In this document: positions 52,401-63,010 of the stretch, piece by piece | Layout of the letters: the number at the start of each line of letters is the position of its first letter | Numbering within the stretch: the first letter of the stretch is position 1 | NCBI GenBank assembly: GCA_947568835.1 | Contig: OX387604.1 | Location: 6,479,860-6,543,859, forward strand | Length of the DNA stretch: 64,000 bases | From: Protonemura montana | Lineage: Eukaryota; Arthropoda; Insecta; Plecoptera; Nemouridae | Direction: 5' to 3' | Notes under the pieces: model-generated | Seen by the model: only the letters and a program-made list of their open reading frames with translations | What the model was told of the DNA's origin: nothing | Database searches by the model: none | Position numbers and translations under genes: made by a program

Positions 52401-54429
52401 TACTCCTGAGCCTGCAATATTAAATTGAAATTAATGTTTTAACTGTTTTAAATTGTGCGATATGATCCTTTGCAAAAATGAGCGAGAATCATGAAGACTG
52501 TAGATCAAAGGATAATGAAACTGTCTTGCAGAATAGAACTGAGTACCAGTACTGTTAAAGCATGTATTAAATTTAATTATGCACTAACAGCTTGTATCAA
52601 AATCTCGAGGAGTGGAAAATTGATCTGAAATCTTACCTGGTAGAAAAGTGTAAGATTAATACTATCCAAATCTTTAAATTCAAACAATTAATGCTATTTA
52701 ATTATTTATTTGTTTTAACGCGTCATCACAAATTTTCTGATCAATCTGACTATTTAAAGGTATAATTGTTATTATAGTTACTGCACCTATGGCTTGTGGT
52801 GCGACAAGATGGACGAATGCTGCTGAGAAGAGAATAAGCAAAACAGGAAGTACTATCCACAACAAGTACTGAAGACCTGGGTTGCTCGTTATATCCGAGT
52901 ATAGATAAATTCTAGCTGCAAGAATAAAACAAAAAATACTTAAACATGAAAGTGTGAAGATTTTGAGGTTAAGAGAAGCAGCTTTGCTCCCATGTCTCTA
53001 GCCCCTAATGGTTATGACGTTATTTTATCCATATTTCCCATCATCAATTCATTGAACGGCCTTTTGCCGCCGTGATAGAAAAGGAGAAGTAACTGGCAAG
53101 ATGAAAACCAATGACGGTTATTTTATCTCGTATAGGGGACAAATCACACCCTTTCGTAATTCTCTTACCGTGATGGCAAACTCTAACAGCGTAGTCCAAG
53201 AAGAAACTGATTATTGCCATAATAATGCCAAGCAATGCTAAGAAAATCCAGTCTTCTCCCAGTTTGGCACACGTGTGTTTCCAAAGCCATCCTGCTCCTG
53301 ACACGATCTAAATATCAGACTCGTTTTAATTACCCACACAATTTCCTATTACAATGCAATTGGTTTGTAACGATTTTTTGTACTCCACTCAGAGTATTAA
53401 GAAATCTAAGAAGAAACTCACTTTATTTTTGTTTTTAACTTTCTGATTTTGTTGATCTTGAAGGCGCAAAATTTCTTTCTGTCTTTTCCGTTGCACTTTT
53501 TTAATCCGTTTCGCTTCGTCTTTGGCGTAATCACCCAATGATTTGGTATAGTGTCCGTACATCTGAAATGCATGATAGTGGATGGTAATCTACAAAATAA
53601 TATTTCAGTGCCATCGGGTGTAGTAAAATGGTGAAGTGCAGGGAAGTTGAGGTCATTTTGTGTTATCAAGTAGTAACTCTTCATAACACCAGTGGGAACT
53701 GGGCAGCAACTTCCGAGTAACGTTAGCATACTCTCCGACAGACAGTCACACTTAATTAGTGGCAATTTATTGGCTAATGACCGTTTAAGATAGAGTGATA
53801 AAAGCTGACAAAATGTTAACCGTTTAAAATAAGGAACAATGCTTCTAGGTATAGTGAGTTTTTCAAACCACAAGTGTCACTTTTGTCAATGATAACGTCA
53901 GAATTGAACACAATTTGTATGTAAAGTATGCTTCTCAGGGGACTTGCTAACTTTCGGCTCTTATCACATTTTCTTTTCAGTGTTTACTATACAGATTTAA
54001 TATTGTATTATTAAAATATTTGTTAGTTTTTAATATTATATCAGGAAAGACAGTGGTTTCTATTGAAACTTTCGGTGAAAAGCCAGTTACAAAGGGACTC
54101 TCGTATCCCTCAAAATCAGATTCTATGATTCCAGCTGGAATGGGTCCAGATTACAGTTACGTACGACATTTTCGTATATTCCATGTTAATTATCTTTAAT
54201 CTAATTTTATTTTCTTTCAAGCAGGAAAATCATATTGATCATTTTTACAGAAATCAGTGTATTTTTCTCGCAAAAAACCGCTCCTTCGTTAACAGCTGAT
54301 ATACTTATAGGTACTAGGAAATCCCTAAAAAATGCACTAGTGAGTTCTCCGAAGTCTGGTAAGTCTTACCAGCGTGTTTTCATATCCCAGTTGGGATTGC
54401 TCGGGGAGCAATCCACCCTGTTGAGCCAT
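46441..54429 (-). CDS. ClC-a: CLC-C: divergent ClC-2/ClC-a-type chloride channel
   Basis: First copy of the cluster, about 969 aa. Exons: 54429-54370, 53562-53422, 53307-53169, 52915-52787, 52411-52278, 52195-52036, 51756-51631, 51537-51453, 51352-51251, 51133-51031, 50850-50719, 50645-50483, 50161-50046, 49761-49647, 49554-49296, 49225-49060, 48980-48844, 48637-48508, 48213-48073, 47537-47451, 46725-46441. It begins [11 protein letters not shown]...[16 protein letters not shown]. Channel motifs are GSGVPE, GKE|APFVH (the family has GKEGP), [17 protein letters not shown] and [12 protein letters not shown]1 ([10 protein letters not shown]) is encoded by one 259-nt exon that equals the two exons of the paralogues (86+173). 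CBS2 is split by an extra intron at [15 protein letters not shown]. The tail is longest of the three, with an Asp/Arg-rich run ([14 protein letters not shown]). One donor (AG|gttcgt at 48844) is weak. Altered pore-region residues suggest a changed gate or selectivity; this is inference. Confidence 0.94.
47232..47277. repeat. Tandem tttgctcttg repeat
   Basis: Four near-identical 11-bp units (gtttgctcttg, one with gtttcctcttg) in a CLC-C intron near the 3' end. On the transcript strand the array is purine-rich. Confidence 0.8.
50920..51000. repeat. gagtggtgggtgatga minisatellite in a CLC-C intron
   Basis: Imperfect units of about 7 and 15-20 bp (gattggtgagtggtgggtgatgagaggt, then a second copy) sit between exons 51133-51031 and 50850-50719, ending some 30 nt from the donor of the former. 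Confidence 0.75.
51835..51957 (+). mobile_element. 5S-head SINE, 3' end only, in a CLC-C intron
   Basis: Contains only the family tail: catcacaatccacggcatcc, acggcccgttgtcaaaacag, tgcgtcgttaaaca and then (AATC)n. A (TCTC)n tract precedes it. It is truncated or a recombination remnant. Confidence 0.75.
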
Positions 54430-54690
54430 CGTATGTGAGGCAGTGAACAGCAAATTCGTTGGTAGAATCGGTTCCTTCTTCAGCACTCCTTGTCTTCAAG
54501 GCCACACCGTGGAAATTGGCCGTGGAAACACCGACTAGGAGCACGCGGTGACCTACCCAGTACCCTTCACAACTGCTTGTAAGCGAAGACCACCGAGAAT
54601 TTGCTTTCTTATAACCTGCCAGTGATAACGAATTTTACCGGTTCACTGGTTGTTTCCGGTGCACATGCCCACTTTGACATGTAAACATTT
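54430..54690. promoter_or_regulatory. Putative CLC-C 5' UTR and promoter region
   Basis: The 260 bp above the CLC-C ATG are richer in CpG and GC (gccgtggaaacaccg, gagcacgcggtgacc) than neighbouring spacer DNA. I see no clear TATA box. The extent is inferred from position and composition only. Confidence 0.35.
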
Positions 54691-55091
54691 TTAGTTTTTC
54701 ACGCCGTTTTTAGAATTGCAAACAAATTTTGTTTCGATAAAATTGTGGAAATGTTTGATAGAATATGAAAACTTGAATTTTGATTGATTCTTACACATCT
54801 GCAAATTGAGACGAATGAGTGAAGGAATTGTTATTAATTCACCAACAGGAATTTCATGACAAAGCGTGGTCACAATACAATTTTCACATGGCACAAGAAG
54901 CAGATCGCGATGCCGTTTAGGTAGGTGCTGAAGTTGATGTTGGTACGAACGCATTCTACATTAGATTTACACCCGTAGGTATTCCCAGTTACCTCGACAC
55001 GGTGAACACTCTTTGAAAATTTGTGCTGACAATAGCCACCACAAATCCGTAACAAAGTTCCAGCAAAACTTTCTGCTCCTGTGCGCAACTT
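54691..55091 (-). CDS. Candidate two-exon cysteine-containing ORF, unverified
   Basis: Two open frames in the spacer between synaptobrevin and CLC-C join cleanly across a 65-bp GT/AG intron in phase 0: about 55091-54993 (ends CAC CGT GTC GAG|gtaact) and 54927-54691 (starts CACCTACC after acttcag). The joined peptide has a CGGYC motif, a later CENCIVTTLC motif and no membrane segment. The first exon has no ATG, so another 5' exon would be needed. Its apparent acceptor lacks a pyrimidine tract. A C-x-G-x-C then CxxC pattern is loosely reminiscent of cystine-knot proteins, but spacing does not match any family I know. It may be a chance frame. Confidence 0.22.
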
Positions 55092-55973
55092 CTACTGATT
55101 GATTGCTTTCAAAATAAGTCTCTATTAGCATCTTGATTAAGTTGCGCCTATTGGCTATGGCTCAATGTTATAAGCAGACAATTCAGCGCCTCACTAAAGT
55201 TCATATGCCAAAATTGAAACTGTTCCAAATAACTAAATCTAATTTGTTGGGTACCTTTACTAATAGACATCACTACTAGACAGACATAATTTAAGCTGTA
55301 TTTGGTGCAAATATGCACACATACCAACACGACAATTTTCTTATACCAAATTAATTTAATAAATATTATATTTATTTATTTGACAGTAACATTATTACAA
55401 TACATAGATAGGTAATGTAACTTGAATGCAATATGGAATATTGACCATTTAACTTGATTGGTTCATCTGGATAGAACACTCCACGATATTAAGAGGTAAA
55501 ATGGAGATTGGAGACTGCCATCCCCTTTACATTGATAACTGATAACATTCATAAGGCAATATGTTTCTCCTGCTAGCATCATAACAAGTGGAATAGCATA
55601 CCATAATGTTAACAATGACAAGCCACTAAAGCTGGGTCCCACCACAACATATTTCAAGAAGTACATTTTTAATAAAGACTCAATGCGTAACCTTTTTGCA
55701 CCTGGATAACACTATTCTTGAGCTTAAATGATATCGACAAACCTCATCATTTAATATTCAAGCAAGACAATTCATTACATATTCCATATTAACACTTTAA
55801 CCATAGAGTAAGTTATGCCAATACTATTTGAAACAGAGGCCTCACCTGAATCATTCTTAAATTTTGTGTGGATGTTAAAACTAGAGATGGAGACAACAAC
55901 AACTAGCATTACTGTTAAGCAGGTAATTTGGACATTGCAAGGCTTGGCTAAAGGCTGGACATTACTGGTACTC

Positions 55974-58277
55974 CTATTTGTCTGTCAAAGCCTTTGTAGC
56001 AGTGGTTGTGGCAATGGTTGTCGGTGCAGCGGTCACCTCAGAATCGCTGCTGAATGAAGATGCAATCCACACTGGAAAACAAAAATTGAAATGAAAGTCC
56101 CGTCAAGGAATTGGAGACAGAATCAAATCTGAGATGTGATTGCACTGGTCTATGAATGATCTAGGTATAGTGAAGCCTAATCAGTCTATGCTAGGTTTTT
56201 CCTCAGAAAGTGTGTAAAAACCTATGTACAAACATCTGGTAACCAAATTCATACATTTGCAATGATCAAGAATTATTATTTTTACCAAATACTCCCTATC
56301 TATGTAAAACAAATCCAAGAAAAAATAACATGTAAATATACATTTATGTGACAAAAAAAATGAATGGGTTCTTTGTTTCTTATCATGAATTAATTATTAT
56401 CAATCATTTTCTTATCTGGTTAGCAAAGCAATATGACAATGAGTCATCTGAAATGTATTGAATCAAGAGAACTATTTCAACATTTTAAAAGAAAATGACT
56501 AAGAAAATACTCACCAATGATTATAATTACAATGACAAGGGCAATTACTCCCATGATGATCATCATCTAGAAAAAAAGAAGGCAAATTTTTAACGACCAC
56601 ACAACCAGCCATCCCAAAGAACCAGCTATCTACAAAAAGTTTGAAGTACATATTAAATAGACAAATCACAGTCCAGACTGCAGGGAAATTCACATTGCCC
56701 CACAAAATTTCACATCGATTATCAGCTTCTAGTCTCTCTAAACCTAAATTGAAAAAAACTAAGCCATACCTTAAGATTTTTCCACCAATACTTCCGTTTC
56801 AGTTTCCCAGCTTGCTGTTCAAATTGAGATGCCCCTTGTTGCAAAGCATCTGTACAGAAAAATAGTTGAATCACTATAAATCAACAAGAAATTGGCAAAT
56901 AAACACCACACACCATAGAAAGATCAAAGATCATAGAAAAATCGAAGCACCATTTACTATCATAATCTTGAGAGCAGTGCAAAGTGATATTATGTTCAAA
57001 ATGTACACCATTATGTTCAATTACCTGCCCGTGAATCCAATTCGCTTAGTTTTTCATCACGTATCATTATTTTTTCTACGTTATCTTTCATGATACCGAC
57101 TACCTGATGAGCGAGTGGGCATTAACCCGGAACGACCAAAGGATCGCGATGTCAGTTGGTGATTTGATCAGATCATTCATGTAGCACAAGCCATTCCATA
57201 GCATGCATAGAAATAAACAAGCAGAAAACCCATATTAGTTTTGTTAGCAGGGGGAAATAGTTTACCTGCACGATTGTCAAGCTCAGATAGTTTCTGATCC
57301 CGCTCTAGGACTTTCTCTACGTTGACTCTCATGATCCCGACAACCTGGATTTCAAACATGAAAAGTTGTGTAATGTCACATATTTTATTGAAATTTTCAG
57401 ATAAAAATGGGATTAGAACAGCACAAATCAATCGCCAGCTCAGTCACAGGATTCTACAAAATCGTTCTACCTTCAGCATTAACAAATTCTTGCACGCAGG
57501 TTATCACACAAAGAACTGTCAAAAGAACGACTGTCCTTTAGCAACCTAGGAAACACAGGATCTGTTTACCAAATTCAATCCAACCTCTACAATTTCATTT
57601 TCACGGTTGCTTGCATGGCGTGATGTAAAGCTAGGCTATCAACAGCCTTGTTAATTTGTATTCTTGCTCAATTCATGGCTGGTGAACAGACTTGTGGTTT
57701 CAAAATTGGCTACTAATATTTCTAATCGAATGAAGAAAGTGCTTTTCTCATATTTAAAATATCATTATACATTAAGTAAGAAGTCGACATCTTTCATTTA
57801 GAGACCTTGCAATCATTGAGGGGTTGTGTCTATCAATCCTAGCTTCAATAATTACCTACCAAAGGTTCAAGAATTTTAATAAATTTTCTCAAAACATTGG
57901 CAAAGGCAGCGCACTTTAACTTGTTTTTTTTTTTCGATGATGATAGTTTATAAAATGCTTTTCAAAAATGTTTTTGGACTCGAGCTGTTTAGATTTTAAA
58001 GCAAAAAAAATTACGAGGATGAGTGCGCGTAGGTACATAATTTGTTCTAAATATTTTCTAGGTTAACGTTTTCAAAAAACTACTTTATTCTGCGATTCCT
58101 ATACTGTTCTGCATAATATTAACATTTGATACAGAAAAAACAAGAAAATTTTGCACATCTACACACCTCTTCAACTTGAGCCTGGGTTTTCTGGAGTCTA
58201 TTCTGAGCAGCAACCTGCTGTGGTGTCCTGCCGAAAGCATCGTCAGCTCCGCCTGAATAGCCGCCACCATTATCCAT
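55974..58277 (-). CDS. Syb: Synaptobrevin/VAMP (neuronal type) with duplicated SNARE exon
   Basis: Vesicle R-SNARE that drives fusion of synaptic or secretory vesicles with the plasma membrane; 139 aa. Exons: 58277-58167 ([10 protein letters not shown]...TQAQVEE), then either 57344-57266 or 57103-57025, then 56849-56770, 56566-56515 and 56071-55974. The SNARE motif runs from about residue 25 to 85; the central arginine is kept (LERDQKL or MIRDEKL). [19 protein letters not shown] precedes the membrane anchor [18 protein letters not shown] 32-residue Thr/Ala-rich lumenal tail ends KALTDK. Phases match (0, 1, 0, 1), so either SNARE exon gives an open frame, while including both would shift it. 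The tail beyond the anchor is a feature of arthropod synaptobrevins. The first coding exon has an acceptor at 58282, so the 5' UTR is spliced. Confidence 0.95.
57025..57103 (-). CDS. Syb: Synaptobrevin alternative SNARE exon b (divergent)
   Basis: 79-nt exon flanked by cag and gtaatt. It encodes [20 protein letters not shown] plus ELDSRA. It aligns residue for residue with exon a (57344-57266), differing at about eight of 26 positions. The central-layer arginine and hydrophobic layers are kept (V, I, M, V, I, L). It lies 162 bp downstream of exon a, with the same length and phase, so it is a tandem exon duplicate, probably mutually exclusive. The differing residues lie in the first half of the SNARE helix. 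Confidence 0.85.
57266..57344 (-). CDS. Syb: Synaptobrevin SNARE exon a (canonical)
   Basis: 79-nt exon with cag acceptor and gtaaac donor. It encodes [20 protein letters not shown] plus ELDNRA, essentially the conserved animal synaptobrevin sequence. It joins QVEE upstream in phase 0 and [10 protein letters not shown] downstream in phase 1. Confidence 0.93.
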
Positions 58278-59099
58278 CGACCTGGAAGAAGTATCAACGA
58301 AAAATTACCAAACGTAATCCCAGCACTTAGAATAATGATAATCAACAATTTTCTGATGGCATCACAATTGGTCCTGAAATGTTATTTTGATTGCTTTGCA
58401 AACTCAAACAAATAGCTAAAACAAATAAAGGACAAAAGCTTAAAAATCCTTTTGGCAGCAAAGCAACTTGCAATTGGTAAAAGTATTTTACTTCTATGAA
58501 ATAAAACCCCCTATTGAATATTTTAAAATTCTACTCTATTTTCGTGGTCATGATTATTGAAGATAACAAAAATTACAGATTAAAGAATGACGTTCAGCTG
58601 TAGTAAACGGCCTAATGTGAAAGCCATTGTTGAAAGCAACAACATTCAATGTAAAACTAATATTCGGAAATAAACAATACAAGAGATCCAATATCATTGA
58701 ATACTCTTTGATTTCACTACTCTTACATCTCGATTTCTTCAATAAATTCTTCAAATACGCTGTCAAAAGGACTGCCACTGATTCACAGTTACTTTACTCG
58801 CAAGCCAATATGGTTGTCTGTCTGTTCATTCGGTACAAAGTTGACGTCACCAGCTCACTATGATAAGTTCCCTGCATTCCGATTGGTGAATAACCGCACG
58901 TGGGATTTCGCTCCCAATACGAATGACGCACATTTTACTCTCAAAAGTTTGAACACAATGGATTCACTCTTCCTTTATTAAGAATTACCGACATCGTGAA
59001 ACGCATTTAAGATATTACTCTTATTGATAGGAACATATTTATTCTTGTTTATGCAACGCTTTTTGCACAAAAATAGAATGCAATTAAAGGAAGCTACAC

Positions 59100-59160
59100 T
59101 GGATAAATGTGAAACCAAACCGGGATACGAACCCGGGACCTCCCAAATGCCGAGAATGGT
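59100..59160 (-). repeat. tRNA-like box B fragment
   Basis: On the minus strand, gaggtcccgggttcgtatcc followed by cggtttgg gives a good T-arm and box B (GGTTCGTATCC at 59133-59123). The 5' half does not fold as a tRNA. It is probably a piece of a tRNA-derived SINE related to the fragment at 34515-34560. Confidence 0.4.
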
Positions 59161-59579
59161 CTGTCACTTTTCCTCGAATCCTGTGTTATCTCGAAAGGTA
59201 TGTAAGGATTATATTGTTATCTTCTTATTATTGTTATATAGTGTTGTCGATAGACAACAAAATCTTTTTTTTGTCAAACATAATGGCCTTTTGGTGAAAA
59301 ACAATTTGCAAACATCTTGACTGCAGTTGGTGCAGTGCGAGTAAGTTATGTGTAGTGTAGGTGTACAGTGAAAATATTCTCAATTCCATAAAGCTCCACA
59401 GGTGGTTGCCTGTACAAAGGCAATCTGTAATTACACTTTTCTTCTATAGGAAATTCAGTGCCATTGGCAGAAACCGTTTTAATCTTGTTTTTACTTATAC
59501 GTAAGACATTTTGCCACAGTGATAAGTAAAACAGAAATAACCAGTAATCACACACAAAATTGCTCTTGAATAGTTAAAT

Positions 59580-59760
59580 ATATATATTTTTTTTTAATAA
59601 TTATTTTATTTATTTATTTATCTGTTATTTATCTGTGAATCTTAATACTTATTTATTTATTTATTACTTGGTTCATTGATTAATACTTTAATTGACTAAT
59701 TGATTAATATATTAGTGTATTTATCCACATCTTTATTAATAAATTATTTTCTTTATTTCT
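59580..59760. repeat. (ATTT)n-like AT-rich tract
   Basis: Low-complexity DNA dominated by tattta and ttatttat units. It abuts the 3' end of the minus-strand SINE remnant and may be its degenerated tail. Confidence 0.8.
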
Positions 59761-59789
59761 TTATTATATCTTATAGAATGTGTGCAAGT

Positions 59790-59975
59790 GATGCACTGGT
59801 CTTATGACGTCGGTGAATGAGTGGATAGTAATGAGGATGATGGTTGAACCTAAACTAGACTAGGAGGGAGGAGGGTTTTCCGGTGCCGGCACGTAGCTTC
59901 TCTGGTACAAAGCGAACAACAGAACTCCTTCAAAAATCCATGCTCTTGAGAGGTTAATAAGCAAGGCGGATACCA
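59790..59975 (-). mobile_element. 5S-head SINE, truncated copy
   Basis: Minus-strand body and tail of the family: ccatgctcttgagaggttaa, cggtgccggcacgtagc, gtcggtgaatgagtgga on the plus strand. The 5S-like head is absent. Confidence 0.75.
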
Positions 59976-60344
59976 TATTTATCAATGTCCTATAGTGAAT
60001 AGCTATCCTTTACATAAAATATCATTGCCTATTGAAGGCAAGACATGACATGTGGGACACCATTACAGACTGTTATGGAATGTTATGGTCAAACCCGGCT
60101 GAAAAGTTGTACTTCAAGTAAATAAATGATTAATACATCGAAATCAAAACAAAATCAATAATAATCTACAGCTACTTAACCACGCATTTTTTAATGTATA
60201 TGTAAATAAATTGAGTAAATTGTACCTTCAAAAATAACAGAACCCGTTTTAATTTATGACTGCAGGCAAAGTAATGACACCAATGATAACAGGGAAAAGT
60301 TCCAAAAAGGATGCTGAATTTTAGATGGGACTATTTCTTTCGTA

Positions 60345-60620
60345 AGATTTCACCGAAGCTAAGCAACACTGCGCTGGGTCTGGTATAGGATGGGTGACAC
60401 ATGGCCAGTTCTGTTCGGGAGAGAAGTCAAAGGGATGAAAATTAGTAGAGCAACTTCATTCGCCTTGCTCCGCTTGCTGCTCTTCGAAAGACTACGTGAA
60501 GGCACCGGGTTTCCCTTCCTCTCCTTGACGCTATGTTAGGTTCATCATCATCCTCATCGTCATCCACTCATTAACCTACGCCATTAGATCTATGCTATAG
60601 AACCCGTACGCAAAGCAGTA
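60345..60620 (+). mobile_element. 5S-head SINE, tail-truncated copy
   Basis: The head has ccgaagctaagcaacactgc and ggtataggatgggtgacac. The body has gttcgggagagaagtcaaag and caacttcattcgccttgct. The tail has ttcatcatcatcctcatcg. Part of the body and the terminal cgttaaac motif are missing. Confidence 0.8.
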
Positions 60621-62025
60621 CGCATTACAGATTAATTAAATGTCTGTGTCAATGTTGTATGGTATTTTCAAATTTTCTAGAACAGTCATTTTGCAAATTG
60701 TAAAACAAAATACTATCAAGCATATGCAATCAAATTATAGTTTCAACTTTTCGTAGACATGGATTTGCTGAGATCGCCCAACAGAGCGTCTATAGTATCT
60801 CATTTATTATGTTACCTTGTGTTAATAAGAAATTGTGTTTAGTCACTCTAGCCAACCCTAGCTAGGTCCATGCCGTTTCTGAGTTCTGAAGGTACAATAG
60901 GTGACAGAATTGCATTGAGTCCGGTTGTATTTTACCTCCTCTCTTCATCGTTTCACCATCCCCATGAAAATCCAATCACCTGATCACTAATTTTGGAAAT
61001 TACATTCTAATTTAACCAGTAATACGTTTAGTGTGCAATTAGATGTGGTTTTCCTTGAAATGAAATCATATTACATCGATAATTGCACGTACGGGCAATA
61101 TTTGTTTCAATATAAAAGGTGACTTTAAAATTGGAGGAACGTATGTGGAGTGAAGTAGAGTAAGCACACAAAGTGGAGTAAGTACACAGAAAGATTGTTT
61201 GTCAAGTTCAATTAAATCTCAGCTGTCTGCTTTGCAAATCGTGTCAAAGAGACTTTGACTATCGATTTGTTTCATTATTTATTAATACGACTATAAATTA
61301 TCAATTAAATTAGTGCATTTTGAACAAACGCGATTCAAGACACGTACATACACTTTATCATACACCTCATTTATCAAGGCTCATTTTTTTGACACGCGAA
61401 GAGACTTTGCATATCAGGGTGAAAATTGTACCGCCTCGCGTGATATTAACTTGACATGTCACTTGAATAAAACGTCACTTTTTCTAAATCTTTTATCGAG
61501 AAATAATTTTATCGAAGTAAATTACTAAAATAAATAAGTCAAAATTAAATTTAAGAAATACCAAAAAAAATCGTTTTAATTCAACGGTGTAGGCGTGAAA
61601 AAATGTTTGAATTGTTTGTTTTTTTCTTGTAGTTTTTTCAGTGCTGGGAAAAATTGGGTTAATTTGATTAATTTGACAACGATATTGGTTCTGAACTACA
61701 AACTCCATCAAATGATTTTCCACAGATTCTTTGTATTCTGCGGTGTTATTGCTGCTTTATCACTTTATTGTAATAATTTTTAGAAAAATGCATGACATTT
61801 TTAATCAATTATCATTGACTTAAATAGCTTTCGAGTGTTTTTGACAACGGTTTCAAATTCGAGCAAATTTTTTTTTTCTTTTAAAAAACGCGTGTGCTGA
61901 CTAAAAACTCGTGTCTCTTTTGGATGGAGGGGTAAAGCACTCTCAGGCTACAATTATCGACTTCTTTGATACACAATTCTAAGGCATACTTCTCATGTAG
62001 AAATGGAATGAATCCTAAACCCTAT

Positions 62026-62080
62026 CCCCCCTGATCCCCCTGACCCCCTGACCCCCCTGACCCCCCCCCCCTGACCACCC
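62026..62080. repeat. CCCCCTGA tandem repeat with C run
   Basis: Five to six units of tgacccccc of varying C length, including 11 consecutive C at 62061-62071, then ctgaccaccctaaccac. Confidence 0.85.
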
Positions 62081-62529
62081 TAACCACTCTCATTCCCTCG
62101 CAAATATGTACATGTGCGAATGTGTTAGGAATGTTGATGTTTGTGAATGAATATACTATATTTTATTTGGAGGAAGCAACTAACACCACTGAACAAAAAT
62201 AAAGAACATTTCCCCTCATGTGTACTATCAGACTGCCTCGTACAGTTTAATATCGCGTAGCGTCAGAAACACCGATTTATGTAAAACAAGAATCGAAATT
62301 AGAATGAAAAGCATTGCTTAGATATTGTCTTAACCTAAAAATATCAGGTAAAACATACATCTTTAGGGTAAAATCAATTGTTTTTAGAGCTGCATCTAAT
62401 ATCGAGGTGCACGGCTTATATACACCTCGAGAAGATAGAGTTTAAATACATTGAACATGATTCGGTAGTCTTTATTCCCAATAGCAATTTGCATACATGA
62501 GTCACTATAAATGGTATAAAGGTACTCAC

Positions 62530-62591
62530 CCAAGTTCTCCAGAGAAGCAATTTTCTTAGCCATTATGTGCTTCCCAAAGTCGGCGACTATT
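62530..62591 (-). other. Probable non-coding exon of synaptobrevin
   Basis: 62-nt segment with a good acceptor (acacag) and donor (TTGG|gtgagt) on the synaptobrevin strand. Joined to the coding exon at 58281 it leaves an in-frame TAA before the MDN start, so it would be 5' UTR. It contains its own ATG (MAKKIASLENL) in a strong context that reads out of frame into the next exon, which would make it an upstream ORF. Assignment to synaptobrevin is by strand and position. Confidence 0.45.
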
Positions 62592-62689
62592 CTGTGTAAA
62601 AAGATGATTGGAATTGAAAAGTAACTCATAGTTGTTTGATAGTCGTTGTTTCTTGTTTTATATTTGTGCTAGCCTGTCGCTTGCCAGGT

Positions 62690-62870
62690 TGTGGTATCAC
62701 CATTTACTTCGCGTTCTATCAATGGCGCTTTTTCGGCGGTATCGGCCGAGTATTGACGCAGCAGCAGCGTCGCGGCGCGTCGACTCGTGACGTCACATGC
62801 CCAAAATGCCGCAGCGGGCAATCAATGCACGAGCAAACTCGACGCCGCCGACGCCGACGCCGATGCTGAT
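62690..62870. promoter_or_regulatory. CpG-rich promoter-like block with CRE
   Basis: Dense CpG (gtcgcggcgcgtcgactcg, cgacgccgccgacgccgac) with a perfect TGACGTCA at about 62788-62795, set in AT-rich DNA. It lies just upstream of the 62591-62530 exon on the minus strand, so it may be the main or an alternative synaptobrevin promoter. The plus-strand open frame over it is a by-product of the GC-rich repeat. Confidence 0.5.
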
Positions 62871-62943
62871 CGAGATGAAAGCGGGTCTCGTTCAAAATTT
62901 CATTTTATAAAGATAACTATTCGCGTGCCAGATTGCGACTTAC

Positions 62944-63010
62944 CGATCGGAACCCACTAGCGATTTCGCCGGTACCGAAATATTTCTCCATGGGAACGAT
63001 TTTGCTCGTC
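62944..63010 (-). other. Possible alternative 5' exon of synaptobrevin
   Basis: Ends GATCG|gtaagtcg on the minus strand. It carries an ATG (MEKYFGTGEIASGFRS) that runs to a stop shortly after either possible downstream junction. Hence it is a 5' UTR with an upstream ORF, not a coding start for synaptobrevin. Its 5' edge is not visible. Confidence 0.35.

Larger units (their letters stand above)
58282..62529. other. Synaptobrevin 5' intron with repeats
   Basis: Long AT-rich intron between the first coding exon and the probable non-coding exon at 62591-62530. It holds two SINE copies (59790-59975 and 60345-60620), a tRNA-like fragment near 59113-59145, an AT-rich (ATTT)n tract at about 59580-59760 and a CCCCCTGA tandem repeat at about 62026-62080. 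No other coding exon was found. Confidence 0.55.

Noticed and set aside
59100-59160. tRNA gene
   Set aside because: Only the T-arm and box B are present; no acceptor stem or D-arm pairs with it.
62636-62869. 77-codon plus-strand frame ending in an arginine run
   Set aside because: The arginine run is the CpG-rich cgacgccgacgc sequence. Composition and position fit a promoter better than a gene.
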